Assembly (NCBI GenBank): GCA_021741905.1 | Contig: JAIOWZ010000005.1 | Span: forward strand, 1-57,072 | Source: Candidatus Planktophila sp. | Lineage (GTDB): Bacteria; Actinomycetota; Actinomycetes; Nanopelagicales; Nanopelagicaceae | Length of the DNA: 57,072 bases | Direction of reading: 5' to 3' | Shown here: positions 25,583-36,255 of the stretch, in pieces | Numbering within the stretch: the stretch's first letter is position 1 | Layout of the letters: every line of letters starts with the position of its first letter | Made by a program: the position numbers and the translations under genes | Notes under the pieces: generated by a model | Seen by the model: only the letters and a program-made list of their open reading frames with translations | The model's database searches: none | What the model was told of the DNA's origin: nothing

Positions 25583-27001
25583 GTGACCGTACAAACCGTG
25601 ATTGTCCTAGCCGCAGGCGAAGGCACACGCATGAAGTCGGCAACTCCCAAGGTATTACACAGCGTTGCAGGTCGTTCGCTACTTGGACATGTTCTTCACG
25701 CAGTTAATCACCTGAATCCCACTGAACTTCGAATCGTTGTTGGTTCAGGACGCGAAGCAGTTGAAGCGCACATCGCACAGATTGCACCAAAAGCGAGAAC
25801 AGTTTTCCAAGAACACCGCGGTGGCACGGGACATGCGGCGCAATTAGCGCTCGCAGGCACTGCACCTAAAGGCACAGTCTTAGTTTTAGCTGGAGACACA
25901 CCACTGCTATCTGGTGATTCGTTAGCACAGTTTGTAGCAGCCCATACTTCTGGAAAGTTCGCCGCATCTGTATTGACGGCAGAGCATCCAGAGCCAACTG
26001 GATACGGGCGCATTATTCGAGACGATAGCGACGAGCTGTTGCGCATTGTTGAAGAAAAAGATGCAACCGATGATGAAAAGTTTATCTATGAAATTAACAG
26101 TGGCGTGTATGCATTTGATGGCGAAAAGCTTGCTGCCTCAATTGGCAAGCTAACAAAAGCAAATGCGCAAGGTGAGTTGTATTTAACTGATGTCATTGGG
26201 ATCCTGAAGTCTGCAGGTGAATCAATTGCTGCAATTATGATTGATGACTTTAGTGAAACTCTTGGCGTTAATGATCGCGTGCAATTGGCAGAGAGTGCAG
26301 CCATGCTCCGAGATCGCATTAATGATGGCTGGATGCATGCCGGTGTCACAATTGTTGATCCAACGACTACCTGGATTGATGCAACAGTTGAGCTTTCACA
26401 TGATGTGACCCTGCATCCTGGCACCGCCCTTCTTGGATCCACCAAGGTCGCAACAGGGGCAGTTATTGGACCTCGCACAACTCTGACAGATTGTGTTGTT
26501 AAAGAAGGTGCCGTCGTCCTTGAGTCAATCGCCATCCAAACAGTTATCGGCGCAGGTGCCACAGTGGGCCCATTTACCTATTTGCGAGCAGGAACAGAGC
26601 TGGGCGATGCAAGTAAGGCTGGTGCATTTGTTGAAATGAAGAATGCTGTTGTTGGTACTGGATCAAAGGTTCCACATCTGTCATATGTTGGCGATGCAAC
26701 AATCGGTGAGGGTAGCAATATTGGTGCTGCAACTATCTTTGTTAATTACGATGGCGTTGAAAAGCATCACACCACAGTGGGCGATCAGGTGCGAATTGGC
26801 AGCGACACAATGCTTGTGGCACCGGTAACTATTGGAGATGGTGCCTATACAGCAGCGGGCTCAGTTATAACTGAGGATGTTCCGGCAGGAGCAATTGGCG
26901 TTGGCCGAGCAAAGCAAAGAAATGTATTAGATTGGGTACTGCGCAAGCGCCCAGGAAGTAAATCCGCACAAGCCGCCGAAGCAAGTACGAAGAAGGGCTA
27001 G
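25583..27001 (+). CDS. glmU: Bifunctional N-acetylglucosamine-1-P uridyltransferase / glucosamine-1-P acetyltransferase
   Basis: The two-domain enzyme (472 aa) makes UDP-GlcNAc for peptidoglycan. The N-terminal nucleotidyltransferase begins VIVLAAGEGTRMKSATPK and has LVLAGDTPLL, GYGRI and VEEKDAT. The C-terminal left-handed beta helix carries GPFTYLRAGTELGDASKAGAFVEMKNAVVG, the acetyltransferase HLSYVGDATIGEGSNIGA and VNYDGVEKHHT. The start is a GTG with no Shine-Dalgarno, matching the leaderless promoter signal. prs follows after 4 nt. Confidence 0.97.
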   Translation: MTVQTVIVLAAGEGTRMKSATPKVLHSVAGRSLLGHVLHAVNHLNPTELRIVVGSGREAVEAHIAQIAPKARTVFQEHRGGTGHAAQLALAGTAPKGTVLVLAGDTPLLSGDSLAQFVAAHTSGKFAASVLTAEHPEPTGYGRIIRDDSDELLRIVEEKDATDDEKFIYEINSGVYAFDGEKLAASIGKLTKANAQGELYLTDVIGILKSAGESIAAIMIDDFSETLGVNDRVQLAESAAMLRDRINDGWMHAGVTIVDPTTTWIDATVELSHDVTLHPGTALLGSTKVATGAVIGPRTTLTDCVVKEGAVVLESIAIQTVIGAGATVGPFTYLRAGTELGDASKAGAFVEMKNAVVGTGSKVPHLSYVGDATIGEGSNIGAATIFVNYDGVEKHHTTVGDQVRIGSDTMLVAPVTIGDGAYTAAGSVITEDVPAGAIGVGRAKQRNVLDWVLRKRPGSKSAQAAEASTKKG

Positions 27002-27005
27002 ATAC

Positions 27006-27986
27006 ATGAGCGAGATCCGTTTATCTTCTGAAAAGAGATTGCGCCTATTTGCAGGCCGCGGATTTCCCGAGCTAGCCGATGAAGTGGCTGCCGAACTTGG
27101 AATTCCATTAACACCAACATCTGCCTATGACTTTGCTAATGGTGAAATCTTTGTTCGCTTCGAAGAATCAGTTCGTGGTTGCGATGCATTTGTAATTCAA
27201 AGCCACACAACACCAGTGAACAAGCACATCATGGAGCAGTTGATCATGGTTGATGCATTGAAGCGCGCATCTGCAAAGCGCATCACAGTGGTAACACCTT
27301 TTTATGGTTACGCACGACAGGATAAAAAGAGCCGCGGCCGCGAACCGATTACAGCTCGCTTAATGGCAGATCTTTTCAAGTCAGCAGGTGCTGATCGCTT
27401 AATGGCAGTTGATCTGCATACTTCACAGATCCAAGGATTCTTTGATGGACCAGTTGATCACTTGTTCGCTCTTCCAATGCTTGCAAACTACGTTGGAAGC
27501 AAAGTTGATCGCACACGCTTGACAATTGTTTCTCCTGACTCAGGTCGTGTTCGCGTTGCAGAGCGTTGGTCAGATCTGCTTGGTGGCTGCCCAATCGCAT
27601 TTATTCATAAGACTCGTGACCCACGTATTCCTAATGAATCAATCACAGGACGCGTGGTTGGTGATGTTGTTGGACAAACATGTGTAGTTATCGATGACAT
27701 GATCGACACAGCGGGCACTATTACAAAAGCAGTTGATGCGTTGTTTGATGCAGGTGCTGCAGATGTAATCATCGCTGCAACTCACGCGGTATTTAGTGGT
27801 CCAGCAGTAGACCGCTTGAAGAATTGCCGCGCATCAGAAGTTGTCATCACAAACACCCTGCCAATTACAGAGGATCAAAAATTCGATAATTTGACGGTGC
27901 TTTCAATTGCGCCACTACTAGGCCGTGCTATCCGCGAAGTCTTTGAGGATGGATCAGTTACCAGCCTGTTTGATGGTCACTCTTAA
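27006..27986 (+). CDS. prs: Ribose-phosphate pyrophosphokinase
   Basis: The enzyme makes PRPP from ribose-5-phosphate and ATP for nucleotide, His and Trp synthesis. Its 326 aa include YDFANGEIFVRF, FYGYARQDKKSRGREPITARL (ATP and flexible loop), the cation site VDLHTSQIQGFFDGPVDHL and the PRPP loop VVIDDMIDTAGTITKA. It is coupled to glmU (4-nt gap), the order conserved across Actinobacteria and Firmicutes. Confidence 0.97.
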   Translation: MSEIRLSSEKRLRLFAGRGFPELADEVAAELGIPLTPTSAYDFANGEIFVRFEESVRGCDAFVIQSHTTPVNKHIMEQLIMVDALKRASAKRITVVTPFYGYARQDKKSRGREPITARLMADLFKSAGADRLMAVDLHTSQIQGFFDGPVDHLFALPMLANYVGSKVDRTRLTIVSPDSGRVRVAERWSDLLGGCPIAFIHKTRDPRIPNESITGRVVGDVVGQTCVVIDDMIDTAGTITKAVDALFDAGAADVIIAATHAVFSGPAVDRLKNCRASEVVITNTLPITEDQKFDNLTVLSIAPLLGRAIREVFEDGSVTSLFDGHS

Positions 27987-27994
27987 GCCTGAAT

Positions 27995-28024
27995 TTGCTT
28001 CAACGAGGGCTTAAAAGATACTGT
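27995..28024 (+). promoter_or_regulatory. Possible promoter for rplY (TTGCTT-18-TACTGT)
   Basis: In the 154-nt prs-rplY gap TTGCTT (27995-28000) and TACTGT (28019-28024) are 18 nt apart. A transcript from here would have a leader of roughly 110 nt before the ATG at 28141, long enough for regulation by L25. I see no clear terminator in the gap, so readthrough from prs is also possible. Confidence 0.35.
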
Positions 28025-28140
28025 TCGACCTGTTCCGGCGAGGGTAGCGAATAGCTTTCCGTGATCGACGGGTAAGGGATTTTTCTCCTGCTGGAACTTT
28101 GTGTACGCACCGAAGAACCAGGACTATTAGGAGATAAAAA

Positions 28141-28758
28141 ATGGCAGAAGTAAAGATCGTCGGAACCACTCGTACTGAATTTGGTAAGGGCGCATCACGT
28201 CGTGCACGTCGCGATGGTTTAGTTCCTGCTGTTATCTACGGTCACGGAGAAAAGCCACTACACATCACTCTTCCTGCAAAGGAACTTGGCGTTGCTCTTA
28301 AGCAGTCAAACGTTCTCTTGGACATCACAATTGATGGCAAGAATGAGTTAACTCTTCCAAAGGTAATTGTGCGCGATTTTCTTAAGCAGATCCTTGAGCA
28401 CGTTGACCTAGTTTTGGTCCGTCGCGGCGAAAAGGTTGTAGTTTCAGTTCCTGTTCACTCAGTTGGTGAGCATGATCGTGATGGAATCCTTGAGCATGTG
28501 AACAACACAATTGAAGTACGCGTTGATGCCTCATCTATTCCAAACTTCCTAGAGATTGACATCCAAGGTCTTACTTCAGGTTCTTCAAAGTATGCAGCCG
28601 ATGTTGTGCTTCCAGCAGGTGTTGAACTCGAGTCTGATCCAAAGATGATCGTTGTTCACCTATCTGAGAAGTCAACTGCAGCTGTTGAAGAAGTAGTAGC
28701 ACCAGCAGCAACAGATGCTGCAGCACCTGCTGCAGATGCCGAGAAGAAGGACGCTTAA
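28141..28758 (+). CDS. rplY: 50S ribosomal protein L25 / general stress protein Ctc
   Basis: This is the long CTC-type L25 that binds 5S rRNA. The N-terminal L25 domain (TRTEFGKGASRRARRDGLVPAVIYGHGEKPLHI) is followed by the TL5 C-terminal beta domain (VNNTIEVRVDASSIPNFLEIDI) and an Ala-rich acidic tail. The length of 205 aa is normal. A strong GGAG lies 7 nt before the ATG, unlike the leaderless genes around it, fitting a highly translated ribosomal protein. It is followed 18 nt later by pth, the usual actinobacterial order. Confidence 0.95.
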   Translation: MAEVKIVGTTRTEFGKGASRRARRDGLVPAVIYGHGEKPLHITLPAKELGVALKQSNVLLDITIDGKNELTLPKVIVRDFLKQILEHVDLVLVRRGEKVVVSVPVHSVGEHDRDGILEHVNNTIEVRVDASSIPNFLEIDIQGLTSGSSKYAADVVLPAGVELESDPKMIVVHLSEKSTAAVEEVVAPAATDAAAPAADAEKKDA

Positions 28759-28776
28759 CCCTTAGGCTTTGTTGTT

Positions 28777-29346
28777 ATGACGTGGTTAGTAGTGGGACTG
28801 GGTAATCCAGGAGATCAATACGCTGCTACACGTCATAACATCGGCCAGATGGTGATCGATGAGTTAGCTCGTCGCCATTCGATCAAATTTTCTTCACACA
28901 AATCCCGCACAGATATTGCAGCATATAAATTGGATGCTGGCACACATTCAATAATTCTTGCAAAATCAAAGAGCTATATGAATGAATCAGGCGGACCAAT
29001 AAAAGCTCTGGCAAATTTCTATTCCGTCGAGGCTGAAAACATTATTGCTTTGCATGACGAATTAGATATTCCCTTTGCCGCCATTCGCACCAAGTTTGCC
29101 GGTGGCGACAATGGTCATAATGGGTTGAAATCAATGACATCGGCATTTGATGGTCCTGATTATTATCGTGTTCGTTTAGGAATTGGCCGTCCCATGGGAC
29201 AACAAGATCCAGCAGATTTTGTATTGAAGGCATTTTCTAAAGTAGAGCAAAAAGATTTGGCTGAATTTATCGATCGCGGAGCAGATGTTGTGGAGTCTTT
29301 GATTACAAAGGGCTTAGAAGCAACGCAATCAACTTTTAATAGCTAA
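28777..29346 (+). CDS. pth: Peptidyl-tRNA hydrolase
   Basis: The enzyme releases peptide from prematurely dropped peptidyl-tRNA. At 189 aa it has the N-terminal VGLGNPGDQYAATRHNIGQMV with the catalytic His, KSKSYMNESGGPIKAL and LHDELDIPFAAIRTKFAGGDNGHNGLKS. TAGGCT (28763-28768) precedes the ATG by 8 nt and may give a nearly leaderless mRNA. The stop is 1 nt from the stop of the convergent ppc gene. Confidence 0.96.
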   Translation: MTWLVVGLGNPGDQYAATRHNIGQMVIDELARRHSIKFSSHKSRTDIAAYKLDAGTHSIILAKSKSYMNESGGPIKALANFYSVEAENIIALHDELDIPFAAIRTKFAGGDNGHNGLKSMTSAFDGPDYYRVRLGIGRPMGQQDPADFVLKAFSKVEQKDLAEFIDRGADVVESLITKGLEATQSTFNS

Positions 29347-29347
29347 A

Positions 29348-32056
29348 TCAGCCAGTATTACGAAGACCTGCAGCAACACCATTAATTGTTAACAACAGTG
29401 CACGGCGCAGTACAGGATCTGCTGATTCACCATCATCTCGAACACGCTTTAATAAGTTGATTTGCAACAAATGTATTGGTGAAAGATAAGCGTCACGTAC
29501 CTGAAGTGTTCTGGCCAGAATTTCCTGATCGCCAAGCAATGTTTTCTTGTGTGTCAGTTTCAAGATCTCTTCAACAGTTAATTCAAACTCAGCTTGAATT
29601 TCATCTAAGAAGTGATGTAGTTCAGCTGGCACAAGGGTTTCCACATAACGCTTTGCAAGTTCTAAATCAGTCTTAGCAAGTGTCATTTCAACATTGCTAA
29701 TAAATGTCGTGAAGAAGTGCCAATGCTTAAGCATTTGAGCCAATAGATCTGAATGTCCTGCCTCGCGAGCAGCCTTAAGGCCTGAACCAACTCCGAACCA
29801 GCCAGGCACGATTTGGCGAGATTGCGTCCACCCAAATACCCAAGGAATTGCGCGTAGCGAGTCAAGGCCACCAGCAGCATCTGGGCGACGCGATGGGCGT
29901 GAACCCAAGAACATTTCACCCAGTTGTTCAACAGGTGTTGATGAATAAAAGTATGCAGGTAGATCTGGTTGATCAATTAGAGAGCGGTACTGCTTGAAAG
30001 ATGCGTCACTGAGCAGCTGCATGCAATCGCCCCAGGCCTTTAGCTCTGCGGGGCTCTGACGTGGTCCGCGATTTAAAACTGTTGCCTCTAGTGATGCAGC
30101 CAAAGTTAACTCAACATTTTCACGAGCGAGTGAAGGAAGTGCATATTTATCGCTAATTACTTCACCTTGCTCTGTCATCTTTATCTGACCATCAACTGAT
30201 CCCCAAGGAAGTGCGATCAATGCTTCATATGTTGGTCCACCACCGCGACCAACAGAACCACCACGACCATGGAACAAACGAAGTTTCACGCCATACTTCA
30301 TTGCGACATCTCGCAATGAACGCTGAGCACGGTGGATTTCCCACTGGCTAGTTGCAATACCGGCATCCTTGTTGGAATCTGAATATCCAAGCATGACTTC
30401 CTGTAGATCACCGCGTAAAGAGACAACTGCGCGATAGGCAGGATTGCTTAAAAGCTTTTCAAGAATTTCACCCGCTGCGCGCAATTCGGCAACTGTTTCA
30501 AGAAGTGGAGCAAATCCGATAATCGCCTTCTTCTCCTTTAGCGACAAAAGGCCTGCATGCTGGGCGATTACAACAGCTGCCACTAAATCATCTGCTCCCT
30601 TTGTCATCGAAACAATATAGGTTTCAATTGCTTCTGGCCCAAAGCGGTCAATTAAATCGTTAATGGCAAGAAAAGTATCTAATGTTTTTTTGCCTGAAGC
30701 ATCTAAACCTGATGTGTCAAAAATAGTTGTCTCAGCAAGTGCTTTTGTTAGCAGTTCAAACTTCTCATCATGGGATTTGGTGAGATATCCCTCCACACCA
30801 GTGATCTGCTGTAAAACATGGTGATGGGCATCAGAATGTTCGCGAACATCCATGGTTGCGTGATTGATTCCAAAAGCTGCAACGGTTCGAATTGTGCGCT
30901 CAAGCAAGCCAGTAGCAATCAATTCACCTCGGTGCGCCAGCAACGAATCACGCATCAACACTAGATCGCCCAAGAGTTCGGCAGTGTTTGCATAATCACG
31001 ATGTGGCACATGAGCTGCACCTTTTGCGTGGCGATCACGGGTAGAGGCTAAGCGATGAACGATCGCAGTTGCCTTCAAGCGATATGGCTCTTCTGCGTTA
31101 AGGCGCAAGAAGCGTGGCTCAAATTCAGGGATGTTGGCTAGGTCTTTTTCAACAGATGCTGATAGTTCAGGTGTTGCGCCAACAATCTTGGTCGAAACAG
31201 AGAGCATCTGGCGCAGATCATTCATGGCCGCAATAGTCACTCGAATTGCGTGGCCAACCTGTAGGACCATGGCATCAGTTGTAACTTGGGCGGTAATATT
31301 TGGATTGCCATCGCGGTCTCCACCAATCCAGCTTCCAAAGGTAAGTGGGCGAGCGGTGATTGGTATATCAACATCGATGCGCTTCATTTCCTTTGCAAAG
31401 TCATTGAGAACTTCCGGAACAGTGTGGGTATACAAATCATCTAGATAATACAAAGCATTAAGAGCCTCATCCAATGGCTCCGGACGACCCAAACGAAGTT
31501 CATCTGTTTGCCACAACAAGTCAATTGTTTCTGCCAAACGATCTTGCTGCGATGGATTTCGGGGATCATCTAATAATTCTGCAACAATTCCCAATTTATT
31601 CAATACTGAACGTCGTGCTGCTTCAGTTGGGTGTGCGGTAAAAACTGGACGCACAGACATTGCACTAACCCATTGTTCGATTTCTTCTTTGCTTAACTCA
31701 TGTCCTGGAGTTTGGAGTTTTAACGCAACTTCGATGCGATCAACTGCGCGAGCTAGCCACGAACCTCCCGTGGCACGCACCTCGGCTAAAACGCGGGCAC
31801 GGTGAACCTGTTCGGCAACATTTGCTAAGTGAAAATAAGTACTAAATGCCCGCACTAATTGAACAGAGTCTTCTACCGAAAGATTGGCAAGAATTTCTGC
31901 GCCATTTCCTTCACGCACAGACTTTCGAACCTCTTCTACCAACGCTAAGAGTTCTGGACCTTCTTGGCGCACAAGTGTTTGACCCAACAAATCACCCAGC
32001 CGGCGCACATCACTTCGCAACTCTGCTTCATCTGCTGCGATTGGGCTCTGGCTCAT
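29348..32056 (-). CDS. ppc: Phosphoenolpyruvate carboxylase
   Basis: The enzyme carboxylates PEP to oxaloacetate, the main anaplerotic entry into the TCA cycle. The length of 902 aa is full. Both signatures are present: VFTAHPTEAARRS with the catalytic His and LRLFHGRGGSVGRGGGPTYEA with the flexible loop. GYSDSNKDAGI and the C-terminal RNTG end are canonical, the last residues forming part of the allosteric site. AGAGGA precedes the ATG by 8 nt. It is divergent from mfd and convergent with pth. Confidence 0.97.
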   Translation of the reverse strand: MSQSPIAADEAELRSDVRRLGDLLGQTLVRQEGPELLALVEEVRKSVREGNGAEILANLSVEDSVQLVRAFSTYFHLANVAEQVHRARVLAEVRATGGSWLARAVDRIEVALKLQTPGHELSKEEIEQWVSAMSVRPVFTAHPTEAARRSVLNKLGIVAELLDDPRNPSQQDRLAETIDLLWQTDELRLGRPEPLDEALNALYYLDDLYTHTVPEVLNDFAKEMKRIDVDIPITARPLTFGSWIGGDRDGNPNITAQVTTDAMVLQVGHAIRVTIAAMNDLRQMLSVSTKIVGATPELSASVEKDLANIPEFEPRFLRLNAEEPYRLKATAIVHRLASTRDRHAKGAAHVPHRDYANTAELLGDLVLMRDSLLAHRGELIATGLLERTIRTVAAFGINHATMDVREHSDAHHHVLQQITGVEGYLTKSHDEKFELLTKALAETTIFDTSGLDASGKKTLDTFLAINDLIDRFGPEAIETYIVSMTKGADDLVAAVVIAQHAGLLSLKEKKAIIGFAPLLETVAELRAAGEILEKLLSNPAYRAVVSLRGDLQEVMLGYSDSNKDAGIATSQWEIHRAQRSLRDVAMKYGVKLRLFHGRGGSVGRGGGPTYEALIALPWGSVDGQIKMTEQGEVISDKYALPSLARENVELTLAASLEATVLNRGPRQSPAELKAWGDCMQLLSDASFKQYRSLIDQPDLPAYFYSSTPVEQLGEMFLGSRPSRRPDAAGGLDSLRAIPWVFGWTQSRQIVPGWFGVGSGLKAAREAGHSDLLAQMLKHWHFFTTFISNVEMTLAKTDLELAKRYVETLVPAELHHFLDEIQAEFELTVEEILKLTHKKTLLGDQEILARTLQVRDAYLSPIHLLQINLLKRVRDDGESADPVLRRALLLTINGVAAGLRNTG

Positions 32057-32174
32057 TGGGCAATCCTCTCAGGTAACAAGGTCTGCTCAAAACAAATTAC
32101 ACTTGGCCAATCAAGCCCCTCCATTTGGACCCCCCTCCAAAAGGAAATGGGGCCTTAAGGCATTGGAGGCACGC

Positions 32175-35100
32175 ATGCGTGGACTTATTCCTGTCCTACC
32201 TGCTGCGCCCGATGCATCTCACATTGTGGCTCCGCAATCGTTGTACCCGTTTTTACTTGCAGCACGCGCATCATTACATCCATTGTTAGTTGTCACTAGC
32301 TCAAGTCGAAGCAATGAAGATCTTGTTAATGAATTACGCGAGCTATATGACAATGTCTTGGAGTTTCCAGCCTGGGAAACATTGCCTCATGAGCGATTAA
32401 GCCCACGCAGTGACACTGTTGCAAAGAGAGTTCAAACTCTTTATGCAATACAAAGCAAACAAGTGATTAACCCAATTGTTGTCACTCCAGTGCGTGGCGC
32501 AATTCATCGAATCATTAGCAGCCTTGGTGCAACACCGTTAATGAAGCTAGAAATCGGCAATGAACAGTCACTTGATCTATTGGTACGCCACTTATCATCA
32601 CTTGCATATTCAAGAACCGATTTAGTAGAACGTCGTGGTGAATTTGCAGTTCGCGGTGGCATTGTTGATCTGTTTCTGCCATTAAGTCATCACCCAATCC
32701 GCATTGATTTTTTTGGTGATGAGATTGAAGATTTAAGTTATTTTGAAGTTTCAGATCAGCGCACATTCGCACCAGTTATTGGCAGTGTAGAGATCTACCC
32801 TTGCCGAGAAATGCTATTAACACCTGAAATTAAACATCGCGCGATAGAGATAAAGGAAGAGTATCTGGCAGCAGCAGAGATGCTTGAGAAAATAAGTGAG
32901 GGCATTGCATTTGAAGGCATGGAATCATTGATTCCACTTCTGGTTGACGAGACAGAAACATTGCTCTCTCGCATGCCGGAAAACACGCAGATTGTCTTTA
33001 TTGATGAACAACGAATTCGTTCGAGGGCGGCAGATTTGCTAGCGACGAATGAAGAGTTTCTTAATGCATCGTGGTCCAACGCAGCGCTTGGTGGGATCGC
33101 CCCCCTACATCATGGTGCAGGAACATACATTTCTTGGGAGGAGCTTAAAGAGGAGATTATTTCGTGCGCTCTAACCTCTGCAGAGTTAAGTTCATTCGGA
33201 ACAGATTTAGAAGAAGGTGTGCTTTTCTTAGATTATGCAGCTATTGATCCACTACGTGGAGATATAGAGCGCACAGTGGAAGTCTTGCGCCAATCCTTAG
33301 AAGAACAGCGGATCGTTGTCTTTGCAACCCACGGGCACGGAATGCTCGAGAGGTATGCAGGAATATTTAGAAGCGCTGACCTTCCAGTACATATTGTTGA
33401 AAAACTTGGTGCAACGCCAATAAAGGGCAGTATTTATCTGACTACATCAATCATCACTCATGGCTTTGAAAGTCTTGAAGATCAAATCTTCTTTATGACC
33501 GAGCGAGACCTCACGGGAAGCAAAGGAAGTGTTAAAGATGGCGAACGCATGCCATCAAAGCGTAAACAAGCCATTGATCCCTTAGAACTTAAGAGTGGTG
33601 ATTATGTTGTTCACGAACAACACGGAATCGGTCGTTATGTTGAACTGCTACAGCGCACAGTTGCTGGAGTAACGAGAGAGTATTTGATTATTGAATATGC
33701 ACCTGCAAAGCGTGGACAACCGGGAGACAGAGTATTTGTTCCAACAGATACTCTTGAACAAGTATCAAAGTATGTTGGCGGTGAAGCTCCAACAGTTCAC
33801 CGCATCGGTAGTGGTGAATGGCAAAAGGCAAAGGGCCGTGCTCGCAAGGCGGTTCGCCAGATTGCGGGGGAGCTAATCAGGCTATATGCCGCTCGCACTA
33901 GTTCTCCCGGCTTTGCGTTCTCTGCAGATACGCCGTGGCAACGCGAACTAGAAGACTCGTTTTCATACATTGAAACACCTGATCAACTTTCAACTATTAA
34001 TGATGTGAAAGAAGATATGGAGCGCCCATATCCGATGGACCGCATTATCTGTGGTGATGTTGGGTATGGAAAGACTGAGATTGCAATTCGTGCCGCATTT
34101 AAAGCGGTCCAAGATGGCAAACAAGTAGCGGTCCTTGTTCCAACTACATTGCTAGTGCAGCAGCACTCAAAGACTTTCGAAGAGAGATATGCAGGTTTTC
34201 CTTTAAAGGTCGCTGGACTGTCTCGATTCAATACAGCTAAAGAGAGTAAAGAAATCTTGGCTAATTTGGCAGCAGGATCTGTAGATGTTGTTATAGGTAC
34301 TCACCGAATACTTTCTAATGATGTGCAGTTTAAAGACCTGGGATTAGTGATCGTCGATGAAGAGCAACGCTTTGGAGTTGAGCAAAAAGAGGCGCTCAAG
34401 AAACTGCGCACAACTGTGGATGTTTTAGCCATGTCTGCAACGCCTATTCCGCGCACACTCGAAATGGCCGTGACAGGGATTCGTGAAATGTCCACGATCA
34501 CAACACCACCTGAAGAGCGCCATCCGATTCTTACCTATGTAGGCCCGGCTGAAGAAGCACAGATTGCGGCAGCAATACATCGAGAATTACTGCGGGATGG
34601 GCAAATCTTCTATCTGCACAACCGTGTTGAGAGCATCGATCGTAAAGCGCTGCATTTAAAGGAACTTGTTCCAGAAGCGCGTATTCGTGTTGCGCATGGG
34701 CAAATGTCTGAAGGTGAACTGGAAGATGTAATTCTTGCTTTCTGGAACCGTGACTTTGATGTCTTGGTCTGCACGACAATTGTCGAGAGTGGTTTAGATA
34801 TTCAAAACGCAAACACATTAATTGTTGAGCGAGCAGATCGTTTTGGGCTCTCTCAGCTCCACCAAATCCGTGGTCGCGTTGGTCGCGGCCGTGAGCGTGC
34901 CTATGCCTATTTCTTGTATTCAGCAGATGAGCCACTTACTGAATTGGCCCATGAACGCTTAACAACTATTGCAACAAACACGGACCTTGGCTCTGGAATG
35001 CGAGTTGCACTCAAAGATTTAGAAATTCGTGGTGCTGGAAATCTATTGGGTGGTGAGCAATCAGGTCACATTGCAGATGTTGGCTTTGATCTTTATATGC

Positions 35101-35648
35101 GCATGGTGGGTGAGGCGGTTCAGGAATATAAATCAGGAATTATCGAGACAGAGGAAAAGATTTCAGAGTGCAAAGTTGAACTTCCAATTAACGCGCATTT
35201 ATCCTCAGAGTATGTTCCAGGGGAGAGATTGCGACTTGATTTATATCGTCGCCTGGCGGATGTGAAATCGCCAAGTGATGTTTCATCTATCCAAGCCGAA
35301 TTAGTAGATCGATTCGGAGAATTACCTGAGGAAGCTAAAGCGCTACTTGGCGTTGCCGCATTGCGCGCCCAAGCAAAATCTGTGAAGTTGACCGAAGTAG
35401 TTGTGCAAGGCAAATATCTTCGATTAGCACCATTGGTTTTGCCTGAATCTCGACAGTTACGTCTAACACGTTTGTATCCGGGCTCGCTATATAAAGGTGC
35501 AGCAAGCACAGTTTTAGTGGCATTACCTAAGGCTGCCCTGTGGATTCCGTCCCAGAACGCCCCTGTTGTAGTGGATACTTCTCTCCTGGCCTGGGTCGTT
35601 GAGGCCCTCACCCAACTAAGCGAAGTACCGAAAGCGAGCTCACAGTGA
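32175..35648 (+). CDS. mfd: Transcription-repair coupling factor
   Basis: Mfd removes RNA polymerase stalled at lesions and recruits UvrA. The domains in order are a UvrB-like N-terminal part ([14 protein letters not shown] onwards), an RNA polymerase interaction domain ([18 protein letters not shown]), a RecG-like translocase with Walker [38 protein letters not shown] and [14 protein letters not shown], and the C-terminal TRCF domain. The frame is open from a TTG at 32103. ATG 32175 is chosen because GGAGG (32165-32169) lies 5 nt before it and MRGLIPVL is the usual beginning; this gives 1157 aa. It overlaps the next gene by 4 nt (GTGA). Confidence 0.95.
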   Translation: MRGLIPVLPAAPDASHIVAPQSLYPFLLAARASLHPLLVVTSSSRSNEDLVNELRELYDNVLEFPAWETLPHERLSPRSDTVAKRVQTLYAIQSKQVINPIVVTPVRGAIHRIISSLGATPLMKLEIGNEQSLDLLVRHLSSLAYSRTDLVERRGEFAVRGGIVDLFLPLSHHPIRIDFFGDEIEDLSYFEVSDQRTFAPVIGSVEIYPCREMLLTPEIKHRAIEIKEEYLAAAEMLEKISEGIAFEGMESLIPLLVDETETLLSRMPENTQIVFIDEQRIRSRAADLLATNEEFLNASWSNAALGGIAPLHHGAGTYISWEELKEEIISCALTSAELSSFGTDLEEGVLFLDYAAIDPLRGDIERTVEVLRQSLEEQRIVVFATHGHGMLERYAGIFRSADLPVHIVEKLGATPIKGSIYLTTSIITHGFESLEDQIFFMTERDLTGSKGSVKDGERMPSKRKQAIDPLELKSGDYVVHEQHGIGRYVELLQRTVAGVTREYLIIEYAPAKRGQPGDRVFVPTDTLEQVSKYVGGEAPTVHRIGSGEWQKAKGRARKAVRQIAGELIRLYAARTSSPGFAFSADTPWQRELEDSFSYIETPDQLSTINDVKEDMERPYPMDRIICGDVGYGKTEIAIRAAFKAVQDGKQVAVLVPTTLLVQQHSKTFEERYAGFPLKVAGLSRFNTAKESKEILANLAAGSVDVVIGTHRILSNDVQFKDLGLVIVDEEQRFGVEQKEALKKLRTTVDVLAMSATPIPRTLEMAVTGIREMSTITTPPEERHPILTYVGPAEEAQIAAAIHRELLRDGQIFYLHNRVESIDRKALHLKELVPEARIRVAHGQMSEGELEDVILAFWNRDFDVLVCTTIVESGLDIQNANTLIVERADRFGLSQLHQIRGRVGRGRERAYAYFLYSADEPLTELAHERLTTIATNTDLGSGMRVALKDLEIRGAGNLLGGEQSGHIADVGFDLYMRMVGEAVQEYKSGIIETEEKISECKVELPINAHLSSEYVPGERLRLDLYRRLADVKSPSDVSSIQAELVDRFGELPEEAKALLGVAALRAQAKSVKLTEVVVQGKYLRLAPLVLPESRQLRLTRLYPGSLYKGAASTVLVALPKAALWIPSQNAPVVVDTSLLAWVVEALTQLSEVPKASSQ

Positions 35649-36247
35649 AGAAAATTCTTGCAATGATCGCAGCAGCAGCACTCTTGTTGACTGGCTGCTC
35701 ACAAGTTGGAGCAGCAGCAACACTTGGTGATACCAAGATTACTCAAGCAACGGTGCAGGGCAGTATTGAATCAATTCTTGCCGAACGCGCAAAGGTTGAT
35801 ACAACTCAGATGCAGTTAGAAACGGGCGAAGTGCTCAATCGTGGTCAGCTTCGTTTTCACTTATTTAGCGAGATTTTGCGCGAAGTTGGAAAAGACTTAA
35901 AACTTGAAGTCACGAAAGCAGAAATCGATACACGACGTGCAAGCATTCTGGAACAAATTGGTGGAGTAGAGGCACTACCCTCAGCGCTAGTTGGTGCGGG
36001 AATTGCTCCAGAAGATCTTGATAAATACATCGAAGCTCTTTCATTCTCAGACAAGATCAGCCAGGTAGTTGTAGGCCGCGGTGTCACAGAGGATCAAATT
36101 GGAACAGAGATTCAAAAACTTATTGTGGCTAAGGCAAACGAGCTTGGCGTAACAGTAAATCCTCGCTACGGTAAATGGGATCCAACGGTTGCAGACATTG
36201 TTGAGAGCGATCCAGCATCTTCAGCTGTAACACCATCAGGTAACTAG
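35645..36247 (+). CDS. SurA N-terminal-domain-like lipoprotein
   Basis: This is a lipoprotein of 200 aa with lipobox LLLTGC at about residues 14-19 and an N-terminal-domain resemblance to SurA/PrsA chaperones (AATLGDTKITQATVQGSIESIL; long amphipathic helices). No PPIase domain is present, so it is a holdase-type or scaffold protein at most. The GTG start overlaps the mfd stop. The mfd-SurA-like-mazG-eno order recurs in Streptomyces and relatives, but a shared function has not been established. Confidence 0.8.
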   Translation: MKKILAMIAAAALLLTGCSQVGAAATLGDTKITQATVQGSIESILAERAKVDTTQMQLETGEVLNRGQLRFHLFSEILREVGKDLKLEVTKAEIDTRRASILEQIGGVEALPSALVGAGIAPEDLDKYIEALSFSDKISQVVVGRGVTEDQIGTEIQKLIVAKANELGVTVNPRYGKWDPTVADIVESDPASSAVTPSGN

Positions 36248-36255
36248 TCGGCACC

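Noticed and set aside
32103-32174. TTG start for mfd
   Set aside because: The added 24 residues are unlike Mfd N-termini, while ATG 32175 has GGAGG 5 nt upstream.
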